This document shows positions 1-9,060 of a DNA stretch of 64,000 bases, piece after piece (the first letter of the stretch is position 1; each line of letters begins with the position of its first letter). The stretch is from Pelagihabitans sp947500445. Its GTDB lineage: Bacteria > Bacteroidota > Bacteroidia > Flavobacteriales > Flavobacteriaceae. The DNA lies in the NCBI RefSeq assembly GCF_050589625.1, contig NZ_JBNGOP010000016.1, positions 1 through 64,000 of the forward strand, read 5' to 3'. The notes under the pieces were generated by a model. It searched no databases. It saw only the letters and a program-made list of their open reading frames with translations, and had not been told where the DNA came from. The translations under genes were made by a program, and so were the position numbers.

Positions 1-620
1 AGGGAGGTGCCCAGGTTGAAGGAGAGCACGTCGACCCCCACGGTGCCCTGCAAGCGGCGGTCGCCGCTACGGCCGATACACAGTTCGTTTCCGTTGTGGT
101 AGAGCCATACCCCGTAGCGGCTGCAGAGCCGCTGTAAAAAGGAGAGGTCGCTCTCGTTGTATTGTACGGTATAGGGCAGCCTTACATCGGTACCCTTGCC
201 CATGGCGCTCCCCATATGTTCGCCCACATGTCCGTCCAGGGTGTCGTTGGCCACCTGCGACAGGGAGGTGCCCTCGTCATAACTGGCGCATTGGGAGGAA
301 TGCGCGAGCAGTACCCCCGGCCCATAGCCCGAGCATACGATGGTGCCCGATGCCCCGATGCCCTTTTGCAGGTCCACCGAGGTGACGATACCGCTGTATT
401 CCATTTCATTGTCGTTGAGCCCTATGGAGGCCTTTTTCCCCACGAAGCCCAGGGCATTGTCCATCAACGGCCCGGCATAGCCTTCGGTGGCGTTCGCGGG
501 AAAGGCGATGCGGAAGGCGCTGTGCCCGCCCACGGACTGTTCTATGGTGATGCTATAGCCCGATTTGGGAAGGAAGGTCTCCCCGCCGACGATCAAGGTG
601 ATCTTTATGATTTTTGACAT
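1..620 (-). CDS. vgrG: T6SS spike protein VgrG, N-terminal part (cut by window edge)
   Basis: The frame opens with ATG at 620 and runs without a stop to base 1, giving about 206 residues. The beginning resembles Bacteroidota VgrG (TssI), the trimeric spike at the tip of the Hcp tube: a short beta-rich start, then a phage gpD/gp27-like segment with NESDLSFLQRLCSRYGVWLY and HNGNELCIG, typical of the VgrG hub. It is the last visible gene of the minus-strand T6SS arm, 108 bases after tssF. The base composition is unlike its neighbours: 78 of the first 120 bases are G or C by my count, while tssF beside it is near 40%. The C-terminus, which would show any fused effector, lies outside the window. 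Confidence 0.85.
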   Translation of the reverse strand, partial: MSKIIKITLIVGGETFLPKSGYSITIEQSVGGHSAFRIAFPANATEGYAGPLMDNALGFVGKKASIGLNDNEMEYSGIVTSVDLQKGIGASGTIVCSGYGPGVLLAHSSQCASYDEGTSLSQVANDTLDGHVGEHMGSAMGKGTDVRLPYTVQYNESDLSFLQRLCSRYGVWLYHNGNELCIGRSGDRRLQGTVGVDVLSFNLGTS

Positions 621-728
621 GTAAGGTAATTTTTAATTTAAATTAGCGATTCCCATCAGGTTTCACAAAAAAAACAACGGTTTTTCGTTCTATGACACGT
701 TTATGCAAGCTTTTTAAACAATTGATAA

Positions 729-2597
729 TCAAATTGTTTCTTCGTAAAAAACGCGAAACGGTAAAATATTGGCCGAACGCGACTTTAATCCGACCAGCAA
801 TTCTTGTTTCAAATGGTCCCAGTCGGCTTCCCCATAGTCGGAATCCTCGTTTTTCACCAAATGTACATCCGTAGTAGGTGTGTATCCGATAGCCTGGTCC
901 TGGGAAACCATAACACCTCTGCGTACCGCTACCGAAACAATACTATCCTTGAAAACCGCAAAACAGTGTTGCTCAATATCTTGTCGGGTAATGATACGCC
1001 CTCGGGACAAGATATGTTCGCGATAGGCATAAATTTTTTCACTCGGATTTGGTTCGTCCTGACCGCCAAGTGTTCCGGTGACCAGTAGCAGGCTAGCGGG
1101 CTGAAATGCGGTACCCTCATATTGAAAAAGTTTGCTGTACGGATTTATTTTGTTCGCCATATCGCCCGTGGTCGTCCAATAATCGGTATAAATAATTTTG
1201 TCCTTGTTTTTGGCGACACTATTGCGGTTCACGATCAAATACGGAATCTTGTTCTTTTTAAAATTGCGGAGTTCTATCTGTTGCTCGATTCGGGAAACGA
1301 TCTGTTTCATTTCCTTTAAGTTCGAGTTTATAAAGTCGTCGTCCATTGCTGAAAAGGCAACACCGTCTTCCTTTAAAAGATCTAGGGTATAGTTCAATAG
1401 TTCGGAGGCGTCCCTTTCGTCAAAACGGCTTACTCCACCGTAGCGTAGGTATGCTTGCGGTTCACCGGTATCTTTTTCCGTTCGGTTTTTTACGAAATAG
1501 CGATTTCCATTATCACCAGTAATTTTTTGAATGTCCAAAAAATAGTCGCTTTCCCCCATCAACGGAATAATATTGAAATAGGGTTGCAACCGTTTGTTCA
1601 CCGAACGCTTTTTTTTGTTCAGAACAGGAAAACAGTTGATGTGGCAATGCAGGTTTTCCAGCATTGGTGTGGACACCACGCTGGAAAAGGAAATTTTTAT
1701 CCACAATAACGGTTCCTTAAAATCTTCCAACTGTTTTTCGGACAAAAACTCATTGAAAATGGGTGGGAAGGGGTTACGGTTATCAGCTACCGCGACCGAT
1801 TGGTTTATGGTATAAAAATGGTCTTCGTAATACTGTCGAACATAAGCTTCGTAAAACTGTATTTTCGTTTGAATACTTTCATTGATATACACGCTATAAT
1901 CGTCTTGAAAAGGCTCGTTTTTACGATATCCTTTGGATACTGTTAAGGGGCTTCCGTTCAACGACCATTCGGCAATACCCAAATGATGTACCAGTAATTC
2001 CTTGTTCGCAAAATTAAGGAGGTCAAAGTAACAGATCAGGTTGTCCAAGGTACTCACGCCTTCTTCTGGGGCAATACCCAAATAAACACAGGAAGCCTCC
2101 GGAGATCCGGTAAAATCTGATTTCGTAAGGTACGTACTGTTCCTATTGTTTTGGTACGAAACAATTTTATCGGGATAGGCGATATATTTTAAGGTACAAT
2201 TGTTCAACGTAAAATCTCCGGCGGGGCAGAAAAAAAAGTCTTTGAAATCATCCTTACCGTTATCCCTGAACAAGGGCATACGCTTGCGATGGTAAAATTG
2301 GCTATGCTCGTTGATATCGACCTTGGTATCCAATGGCAACGCATGCATAATGGCATGTGCCGGTTTTGCCGTGACCGAAACCTCTGGTGTAAGCAAGTCT
2401 ACAAGGCGCTCCGTAATTTTTGTGCGGCTCGTTTTTAGGTTGTCCGAAATACGTTCGAATTCATGGGCGCAGGCATCAAAAAGCATCCCGACAATGGGGT
2501 CGAACGAATATTCGATTTCCATTTCGTCGACGCCCCAAGTATCGGCCGCCCTTCGGACCAAACGGTCCTTGATTTCCTCTTTACTAAGGCTTTTCAT
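729..2597 (-). CDS. tssF: T6SS baseplate subunit TssF
   Basis: This 622-residue protein matches TssF (VasA/ImpG family), the baseplate wedge subunit that works with TssG, TssE and TssK around the VgrG hub in the cytoplasm. The N-terminal stretch with EIEYSFDPIVGMLFDACAHE, then repeated R/K-rich helices and the LVDLLTPEV segment, is characteristic of the family; there is no signal peptide or membrane helix. The length is normal. It follows tssE with a 41-base gap in the minus-strand operon. The ATG at 2597 begins MKSLSKEEIKDRLVRRAA, a good Bacteroidota TssF start. Confidence 0.85.
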   Translation of the reverse strand: MKSLSKEEIKDRLVRRAADTWGVDEMEIEYSFDPIVGMLFDACAHEFERISDNLKTSRTKITERLVDLLTPEVSVTAKPAHAIMHALPLDTKVDINEHSQFYHRKRMPLFRDNGKDDFKDFFFCPAGDFTLNNCTLKYIAYPDKIVSYQNNRNSTYLTKSDFTGSPEASCVYLGIAPEEGVSTLDNLICYFDLLNFANKELLVHHLGIAEWSLNGSPLTVSKGYRKNEPFQDDYSVYINESIQTKIQFYEAYVRQYYEDHFYTINQSVAVADNRNPFPPIFNEFLSEKQLEDFKEPLLWIKISFSSVVSTPMLENLHCHINCFPVLNKKKRSVNKRLQPYFNIIPLMGESDYFLDIQKITGDNGNRYFVKNRTEKDTGEPQAYLRYGGVSRFDERDASELLNYTLDLLKEDGVAFSAMDDDFINSNLKEMKQIVSRIEQQIELRNFKKNKIPYLIVNRNSVAKNKDKIIYTDYWTTTGDMANKINPYSKLFQYEGTAFQPASLLLVTGTLGGQDEPNPSEKIYAYREHILSRGRIITRQDIEQHCFAVFKDSIVSVAVRRGVMVSQDQAIGYTPTTDVHLVKNEDSDYGEADWDHLKQELLVGLKSRSANILPFRVFYEETI

Positions 2598-2638
2598 AAT
2601 TATCTTCTATTGATGGTACGCTTTTACCGGTGCTATTG

Positions 2639-3070
2639 TTAACGATAGGATAAAGGTGCCAAATAATAATCACCTCTAAAGAGAAAGGGTTCATCGGTTT
2701 TGATGATGGTTCCTCTAATGGTGATGTTCAAAAACTTTTTGAGCCGTACCTTATCCGAATTTTCGGATAAACTCTCCATCAGTTCTACATTAAGGTCAAT
2801 ATCGGAGAGCCTTTTTTCATAGGTTCGAATTTGCCCCGCCAACGATTTTTTGATTTGTTCCTTTAACACGTTGGCATTAATGAGCAGGTCAAAATCCGTT
2901 TCCCATATTTCACTTCCAAAGCCTTCATCATAGGTATATTCCTCAAAATAGGTGGTGATGATAACACTAATGAATTGAGAAATGGAATCGCGCATCGACA
3001 ATTTCTTGAGCTCTTTCTTTTCAAAGAAACGCTTGAAATCAAAAGGAGCCTGATAATACGGTTTTGCCAT
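2639..3070 (-). CDS. tssE: T6SS baseplate subunit TssE (gp25/lysozyme-like family)
   Basis: A 143-residue gpW/gp25 family protein, the TssE subunit that links the baseplate to the sheath and starts sheath polymerisation. Seen in the sequence: an N-terminal SMRDSISQFISVIITT region, an acidic EGFGSEIWETDFD segment matching the gp25 core, and a C-terminal beta-rich tail. It is the usual size and cytoplasmic. It lies between clpV (55 bases upstream in transcription) and tssF (41 bases downstream), as expected for a T6SS baseplate operon. Confidence 0.85.
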   Translation of the reverse strand: MAKPYYQAPFDFKRFFEKKELKKLSMRDSISQFISVIITTYFEEYTYDEGFGSEIWETDFDLLINANVLKEQIKKSLAGQIRTYEKRLSDIDLNVELMESLSENSDKVRLKKFLNITIRGTIIKTDEPFLFRGDYYLAPLSYR

Positions 3071-3125
3071 CTTTCGTAATCGTTTTACTGTTGCACCCAG
3101 TGCCGATCGGTACCTAGCTAGGGTT

Positions 3126-5597
3126 TTAACTCTTTTTTACTACCGTAAAAGCGAGTTTGTCATCTTTCATTGCCACTTTTACCGTTTGGGGCGCTTTAAT
3201 CGCTCCTGAAATGATCATTTTGGACAACGGTCTTTTTAATTTGTTGCGTATTACGGCCTTTAACGGGCGTACCCCATAGGTAGGGGAGAAGCCGTCCAAT
3301 GAAAGGTGTTTCTTGGTTTTTTTGTCAATGTCCAAGGTGATGCCCATACGCTCCATCAACGCCAACAGTTCCTTCTTCAGGTGCAGGTCGAATATAAAGG
3401 GTGCATTTTCTTCCGAAATTGGGGCAAAGGGCACAATTTCGGTAATACGCCCAAGAAATTCCGGCCTAAAATAATTGGCCATGATGGTCATTAGTTCGTC
3501 CGATTGTGGAACGGTCCCTCCTTGGAACGATTTACTGATGAAATCGGAACCGATATTGGAGGTAAATAGGATTACGGCATTGGAGAAATCCCCAACCTTG
3601 CCCAAACGGTCGTTCAGTTTCCCTTCGTCCAAAATTTGAAGGAACACATCGAAAACGGATTGATGGGCTTTTTCAATTTCGTCGAACAATACGATGGCAT
3701 ACGGTTTTTGCCTTATTTTGTTGACCAATACCCCGCCTTCCTCATAGCCTACATATCCCGGAGGTGCTCCATACAACAAGGCTGCGGAATGTTCTTCCTT
3801 AAATTCCGACATGTCGAAACGGATAATGGCCGTTTCATCGTTGAAAAGGAATTCTGCCAAGGATTTTGCCAATTCGGTCTTTCCCGTTCCGGTAGGGCCC
3901 GAAAAAAAGAAAGAACCTATCGGCTGTCCCGCTTTGGATAGCCCCGAGCGCGATTCTATAATGGCTTCCGATACGGTCTGTATCGCGTTGTCCTGACCGA
4001 TTACTCGCTTTTTTAAGGTGTCTTCCATTTCCAACAAGCGTTCCCGCTCTTGGGTCTGTACTTTACCTGCCGGAATGCCGGTAATGCTGGAAACCATTGC
4101 CGCCAAGTCCGTTTCGTTTACCTCGTCGCGAACGGTTTCGGCCTGCTTTTCTACCCCGGAGAGCAAGGTCTCCAAATACTGTTGTTTTTTATCGTAACTG
4201 GGAAAACGAAAGGCATCTTCGGTATCCAAGGTACTCAGTACGATAGGGCTGAGCCGATTTCGTATGGTGCTATATACCCAATCGATTTTTTGTATGTTTT
4301 CGGCTTCCGTACGTTCTTTTGACGTTTGGGCGATCTGGAGCATTTCGTTTCTAAGATCCGCAATGTCGGTCGGTAAGGACTGTGCGGAAACATTTGCGGC
4401 GGCCATGGTACGATCAATGAGGTCCAAGGCTGAGTCGGGAAGGCTCTTTTCTTTCAAGTAGCGCTTGGATAGGCCGATAGCGGCACGCAAACTTTCTTCT
4501 GATATTTTTAACTGATGATGGTCGCTATACCGTTTTGCGACGCTTTGTAAAATATGAAATGCGGTTTCGTTGTCCGGTTCCTCGAGGGCCACCGCCTCAA
4601 AACGACGGTTTAGCGTGTCGTCGTTGGTGATGTATTTTCTATAGTTGTCCGCGGTAGTGGCACCGAGCAGCAACACTTCTCCTTTGTTGAGTTCGGATTT
4701 AATGACGTTCAAGATTCCCTGACTTGCCGAAGCGTCCTGCAACAACACATGAAAGTCGTCGATGAACAAAATTGGCTTTGCCAGTGTTTTGGCCTCGTTA
4801 AAAATCGACTGAAGCCGATCTTCCACCTCTCCCTTATAGGAAGCACCGGACAATAGCATGGCAGTGTCTACCTCTAATAGGGTGGCCTTTTGTAAAGTGT
4901 CCACAATTTTACCGGTATAGATTTCACGGGCCAAATTTTGTACCAGTACCGTTTTTCCAACACCGGATTCTCCCTGGATAATAACGTTCGGCTTTGATTT
5001 CCGGCATAGGATTTCCGCCAATTTTTTGAGTTCACGATCTCTATTGACAATATAATCGTAATCGTTCATCTTGGCCTTTTTTCCAAGATCTGTGGTATAT
5101 TTTCTTAAAATATCGCCGCCGCCGTCCGAAGCCGTACCCTCGGATGTAGTGGTAGTAGAAGTGTCGCCTGCGGAAACTTCACGATTTTTCAATAAACTGT
5201 CCAACAATTGGGCACCGGTTACCGGCAACGCCTTTAATTGGTCATGGCTTAGGCCGACACCTGGTGTAATCGCGGCGATGAAAATACAAATGAGATCGAC
5301 TTCCTCTTTGTTCAGTTTTTTTTGAAGGTCTTCTGCTTCTACAAAAACGGTTTTGGCCTCTAAATTTGCCTTTATCTCGTTTTTTCTTCCCTTTTTTTTA
5401 GGATGGGCGTCCAAAAGTACATCCGCCCACTCTTCTATAAAGTATACATCGGTTCCCTTGGTGTGCAGAAAGCGTAAGAGGGAAAGATCCCGATTCAATG
5501 AAGCCTTGATCAGGTGTGGCGGACCAAAATCCTCATGATGGTATTCTTCCGCTATCTGTGTAGCGATATGTATGGCTTTTTCTAATTCGCTGTTCAT
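3126..5597 (-). CDS. clpV: T6SS sheath-recycling AAA+ ATPase ClpV (TssH)
   Basis: An 823-residue ClpB/Hsp100-type ATPase that disassembles contracted TssB-TssC sheaths. Residues 1-145 form a Clp N-terminal domain, followed by a Thr/Ser/Gly linker (about 144-162). The first AAA+ domain has Walker A GESGVGKT (209-216) and an unusual Walker B, FIDDFH in place of FIDEAH. The second domain has GPTGTGKT and LFDEIEKAH, both complete. The coiled middle domain is much shorter than in ClpB, which fits ClpV. The ATG at 5597 lies 8 bases after tssO, so the two are surely cotranscribed. Chaperone ClpB itself is the alternative, but the T6SS context makes ClpV far likelier. Confidence 0.9.
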   Translation of the reverse strand: MNSELEKAIHIATQIAEEYHHEDFGPPHLIKASLNRDLSLLRFLHTKGTDVYFIEEWADVLLDAHPKKKGRKNEIKANLEAKTVFVEAEDLQKKLNKEEVDLICIFIAAITPGVGLSHDQLKALPVTGAQLLDSLLKNREVSAGDTSTTTTSEGTASDGGGDILRKYTTDLGKKAKMNDYDYIVNRDRELKKLAEILCRKSKPNVIIQGESGVGKTVLVQNLAREIYTGKIVDTLQKATLLEVDTAMLLSGASYKGEVEDRLQSIFNEAKTLAKPILFIDDFHVLLQDASASQGILNVIKSELNKGEVLLLGATTADNYRKYITNDDTLNRRFEAVALEEPDNETAFHILQSVAKRYSDHHQLKISEESLRAAIGLSKRYLKEKSLPDSALDLIDRTMAAANVSAQSLPTDIADLRNEMLQIAQTSKERTEAENIQKIDWVYSTIRNRLSPIVLSTLDTEDAFRFPSYDKKQQYLETLLSGVEKQAETVRDEVNETDLAAMVSSITGIPAGKVQTQERERLLEMEDTLKKRVIGQDNAIQTVSEAIIESRSGLSKAGQPIGSFFFSGPTGTGKTELAKSLAEFLFNDETAIIRFDMSEFKEEHSAALLYGAPPGYVGYEEGGVLVNKIRQKPYAIVLFDEIEKAHQSVFDVFLQILDEGKLNDRLGKVGDFSNAVILFTSNIGSDFISKSFQGGTVPQSDELMTIMANYFRPEFLGRITEIVPFAPISEENAPFIFDLHLKKELLALMERMGITLDIDKKTKKHLSLDGFSPTYGVRPLKAVIRNKLKRPLSKMIISGAIKAPQTVKVAMKDDKLAFTVVKKS

Positions 5598-5605
5598 GTG
5601 GTATG

Positions 5606-6115
5606 CTAATTTCTATTAAGCCGTTGCGAAAGGTCCAAGGCCGTACTTAGTTTATTGATTTCTTTTTCGTATTCGGCGATCTGATCGTTCAGGTCCTTAA
5701 TTTCTTCTCGGGCGTTCTCAACCTGTTTGAGGTCCCTCTTGGCATCGACCAATTTTTTGTAGGTCAAGATCAAGTTTTCGTACATACTGCGGTCTTCCAG
5801 AGAATCTTTTGGAATATCGCTCTTAAGGTCGATCAGATCGGCATTGATCGATTGTTCCAAAAAGAAGTAGCCTTCACGGGTCTTGTCCAACGAATCGATT
5901 TGTTTGTCTACCGATTCCAGAGACTTCATAAACTGTTTTTGATATAAAAATTCATATCTGATTTTCTGATTTTCGGCGCGCAATACCTCGTTTTCCTTCC
6001 AAGGCAGTTTATAGCTATAGAAAAAAGCCGTAAACAGCAGGCCTACAGTGATGACGAACATCAATAGGAAAAGCAGAAAGGATGAAGTGCGTTCTTTTTT
6101 GTTCAGTACTTCCAT
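5606..6115 (-). CDS. tssO: T6SSiii membrane protein TssO
   Basis: A 169-residue protein with a short cytoplasmic start, one membrane helix (about residues 12-31, rich in L, F and V) and a long charged periplasmic coiled coil reaching the C-terminus. This matches TssO, one of the Bacteroidota-only proteins that, with TssN, TssP, TssQ and TssR, replace the TssJLM membrane complex in subtype iii systems. It sits between tssK (10 bases) and clpV (8 bases). The assignment rests on topology, size and position rather than on any catalytic motif. Confidence 0.75.
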   Translation of the reverse strand: MEVLNKKERTSSFLLFLLMFVITVGLLFTAFFYSYKLPWKENEVLRAENQKIRYEFLYQKQFMKSLESVDKQIDSLDKTREGYFFLEQSINADLIDLKSDIPKDSLEDRSMYENLILTYKKLVDAKRDLKQVENAREEIKDLNDQIAEYEKEINKLSTALDLSQRLNRN

Positions 6116-6125
6116 AGTTCGTGTT

Positions 6126-7271
6126 TTATTCAGCTAGGAAAGAAGGGCTGCCTCCGGATTTTCCCGATTTTTCTTTTACGATATTCTCGTTTACGAAAAT
6201 ACCCATATCCCTTCGTTTACCGATATAGTCTATTTGGGTAAGCACGGTCAACAATTTATCGATACCTTTCATGAATTCAGATGCTTTTGAAAGGGTTTGA
6301 TAAAGGTCGTTATGGTGGTAGTCCATATTGATGATATCCGTGAAAATTTTCTCGTAATCACCACCCTTTAAATCGGTCCATTCTCCAAAATAATTGAAAA
6401 GCTGTTCCTTGTTTTCAGGAGAGGAAACGTCGACCGATCCCTTGAAAATTCGTCCAAAACTTACAATAATCTCCAAGAGCGCTTTGGGGTGCATGTCATG
6501 TTCTTCCCATTTCACCTTGGTAATCTGTTGTGCCAGATAACTGTATATAGTGTCCACTACCAACTTCATAGCGTCCGCTATGGGATTGTCGCTTTGTTTC
6601 GACATTATTTTTTGAACGATAAGGATGGCATTCCTTTCCGTCATCTTCAAAAAGTTCTCCGCTTCGTTGTAAAAATCCACCAAGGTTTCGTGCGAGCCGA
6701 TAGTAACGCAAGGAGGAACATATTCGGCCGCCACCGTAAGCGCTTTTCCATCCTTTACTATTTTTCCAATGGGAATTTGGTTTCCGGCAAGACCGGATTT
6801 TTCCAGTTCCGACGAACCGATAAAGGTGAAAAAGTATCCGTTGGTAAGGAAAGGGAACCGCGGTGGAATTTCCTTGGCATCCTGCTCCCCAAATGCGACC
6901 GGATTTTCCAGATCCAGATTGAGTATTACAAAACCGGCCTCGGTTTTGGCCGCATCCAACTCTTCTACCACCATTTCGGCCTTTACCGGCGGCGTGCCAG
7001 CGGTTATTTCGACATGATGGCCGTTAGGGGTCAATGCCCGTAACGTTTTAATGGCCACTTTCAGCCCTTTATGGATGTCCAGGGTAATGCTCAAATCGTT
7101 CCCGTCGCCCATTGGGGAAGGTAACAAGCCGTGTCCATGCTTTCCGTTTCGGAACGCGATGGCATTTTTAACGCTGTTTTCGGCAAAGTCCTGAAGGCTT
7201 TGAAAATGTTCTTTCGAAATTTTCATGCCATCGACCCAGTTTATTTTGAATTTTTTAGTGTCTTCTATCAT
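6126..7271 (-). CDS. tssK: T6SS baseplate-membrane connector TssK
   Basis: This 381-residue protein resembles the Bacteroidota TssK family, the trimeric adaptor joining the baseplate to the membrane complex. Its start contains INWVDGMKISKEHF, equivalent to the W-x-x-G-M-x-x-x-x-x-H/Q-H/Q-F start typical of TssK. A beta-rich shoulder domain follows, then helices and a C-terminal head. It is shorter than proteobacterial TssK (about 440), as is usual for subtype iii. It is cytoplasmic, with 10-base gaps on both sides to tssN and tssO, so translation is probably coupled. Confidence 0.82.
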   Translation of the reverse strand: MIEDTKKFKINWVDGMKISKEHFQSLQDFAENSVKNAIAFRNGKHGHGLLPSPMGDGNDLSITLDIHKGLKVAIKTLRALTPNGHHVEITAGTPPVKAEMVVEELDAAKTEAGFVILNLDLENPVAFGEQDAKEIPPRFPFLTNGYFFTFIGSSELEKSGLAGNQIPIGKIVKDGKALTVAAEYVPPCVTIGSHETLVDFYNEAENFLKMTERNAILIVQKIMSKQSDNPIADAMKLVVDTIYSYLAQQITKVKWEEHDMHPKALLEIIVSFGRIFKGSVDVSSPENKEQLFNYFGEWTDLKGGDYEKIFTDIINMDYHHNDLYQTLSKASEFMKGIDKLLTVLTQIDYIGKRRDMGIFVNENIVKEKSGKSGGSPSFLAE

Positions 7272-7281
7272 GCTAATTGGC

Positions 7282-8148
7282 TTATATTCTTTGGCAAACT
7301 ACTATATCGCCGTCATTTAAGTTATTTTGCTCCACGGTACGTTCGGAATCTATATGTTTTGATGCGCCGTACCATTTTGGCTTGCTGTAAAAGTACCAAC
7401 CATGGGGATCCCCCGAATTATCGGTCATTTCGATCTTAGTGCTGGTTTTTTTATCGTTGTAATCGTTGATGAAAAAAAAGAACAACCTACCAAATCCCAT
7501 ATCTTTTGGGGCTTTTGCCTTAAAGCTGGTGATTTCGTCGGAATTTGATTTTTTATGGAACATGAAGTTGAGCACGATCATGTTATTGAGCTCGTGGTGT
7601 TTGGGCGTTTCGTATTTTTTGCCCAAGGGATAGTACCATTTGGAGTATAATTTTACCGGGATGGAAATGGCGTACTTGTACAGGGCGAAAAAGCATGATG
7701 GGAGGGCAAATGCCGCTACGATAAGAAAATAGTAGGGGAGGTACGCCATGTCATTAAAGTAACTGGCGATCAGGATTACCGGTACTACTAACACAAACCC
7801 CGAAATGGCCGCAATGGCAACTTCCTTGAGGTTGTTTTCCGATTCAAATTTTTCAAAGGTCTGTCGGTATACAAAAACATGAATGGCGCCGAGCACGCCC
7901 GCAAAGCCCAGCATAGAAAAATAGCGTAACAATAGGGTGGTCTGTTTTAGGTTATACACGATGGCGATCAAAATACCCATGATGACCAAAATCGCTAACA
8001 GATAGAGATAAAATTTCTTTCGCCTAGGTTTAAAACCGGGTGTTTTTGAAGAAATTAGCCGTAAACACATTATGACCACGACCATGATGATTATAAAAGG
8101 CATAAGCGCCTCAAAGCTGATTAATCTTTTCAAGTAAGTTTTGATCAT
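7282..8148 (-). CDS. tssN: T6SSiii inner-membrane protein TssN
   Basis: A 288-residue protein with about five hydrophobic helices in residues 12-165, then a soluble cytoplasmic domain ending with GDPHGWYFYSKPKWYGASKH and NDGDIVVCQRI. This is the organisation of TssN, the inner-membrane core of the Bacteroidota T6SS membrane complex, thought to take the place of TssL/TssM. It lies 6 bases after tssG and 10 before tssK. Together with tssO it is the strongest marker that this locus is subtype iii. Confidence 0.82.
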   Translation of the reverse strand: MIKTYLKRLISFEALMPFIIIMVVVIMCLRLISSKTPGFKPRRKKFYLYLLAILVIMGILIAIVYNLKQTTLLLRYFSMLGFAGVLGAIHVFVYRQTFEKFESENNLKEVAIAAISGFVLVVPVILIASYFNDMAYLPYYFLIVAAFALPSCFFALYKYAISIPVKLYSKWYYPLGKKYETPKHHELNNMIVLNFMFHKKSNSDEITSFKAKAPKDMGFGRLFFFFINDYNDKKTSTKIEMTDNSGDPHGWYFYSKPKWYGASKHIDSERTVEQNNLNDGDIVVCQRI

Positions 8149-8154
8149 ATGGTC

Positions 8155-9060
8155 CTAAATTGTTGCTGACAGGCCGAGCCTTCCTGAATAAACGGCATCG
8201 TCCATTATAAATTTTCTTTTGCTTTTGGCAACGGTAAAATCAATTTCAAAATCGCATTCAAAGGGCAATGTATGTTTTAAAAAAAAGCGGACCGCCGATA
8301 TTATGGTCCCGTTGGGCAAATACGCCTCTATATGGTCGGGATGTTTGATATCTACTAACGTAAATAGATATTTTGGTAAAAACGTTTTTGGCGGACCGGA
8401 AGTCGCCATATTTACCCCAAGCCGCATCGGTTCTATGTCGTTGGGTTCGCCCAATGCGGAAAAATCGGATGTAATGGCGATGCGTTCTTCAACGATATGC
8501 TCCAATATCGTTTTTAACAACGGCAAATTTCCCGCTATCTTATACATAAAGGGCATCGTTTTTAAAATCTTTGCCGCCATTCGTTTTGGAATGGATGCAT
8601 CCAACTGCCACAAATCGATCAAAAAGGAGACCAGTTCGGGGCTGCCCAATGATTTAAACGTTTCATCTTCAGATTTTTCTATGGCTACTTTTTGTAAGAA
8701 GAACTCCGATTCCAATGGTTTGAAAAACTTTCGTGCACGTTCCTCCTCCAACAACCTATTTTGATAATCCGCCACCATTGTAGGTACAAAAGAGGTGCTA
8801 CTATAGGTAGTGTGAAAAAAACGTTCCGGAAAAATATTGTAAAAACCGCGTCTGCTCAAAACCACTTTTAGCGGATCTTTGTCGTCGATAGTGCCCTTTA
8901 TTTCCGTTATGTCGTTTCCAAAACGTCTTTTGAAAAAATCATCGAGGGCAATGTCCAAATCGGTTTCCTCTTCCAAATAAGAAATAAAGGTCTCCGCCTT
9001 TAAATCAAAATCCAAATGGAACACTTCTTCACGGATGTTATGTCTTTCAGCCTGCGCCAT
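8155..9060 (-). CDS. tssG: T6SS baseplate subunit TssG
   Basis: A 301-residue cytoplasmic protein matching Bacteroidota TssG, which pairs with TssF in the baseplate wedge. Visible features are a helical first half, then a segment with GNLPLLKTILEHIVEER resembling the region where TssG starts its beta-rich C-terminal half, and a final VYSGRLGLSATI. Its ATG (9058-9060) overlaps the stop codon of the upstream lipoprotein gene by one base (TAATG), so the two are coupled. Divergence within the family makes motif-level proof weak, but position and size fit well. Confidence 0.75.
   Translation of the reverse strand: MAQAERHNIREEVFHLDFDLKAETFISYLEEETDLDIALDDFFKRRFGNDITEIKGTIDDKDPLKVVLSRRGFYNIFPERFFHTTYSSTSFVPTMVADYQNRLLEEERARKFFKPLESEFFLQKVAIEKSEDETFKSLGSPELVSFLIDLWQLDASIPKRMAAKILKTMPFMYKIAGNLPLLKTILEHIVEERIAITSDFSALGEPNDIEPMRLGVNMATSGPPKTFLPKYLFTLVDIKHPDHIEAYLPNGTIISAVRFFLKHTLPFECDFEIDFTVAKSKRKFIMDDAVYSGRLGLSATI

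Noticed and set aside
3126..5597. Chaperone ClpB instead of ClpV
   Set aside because: The short middle domain and the position between tssO and tssE point to ClpV.
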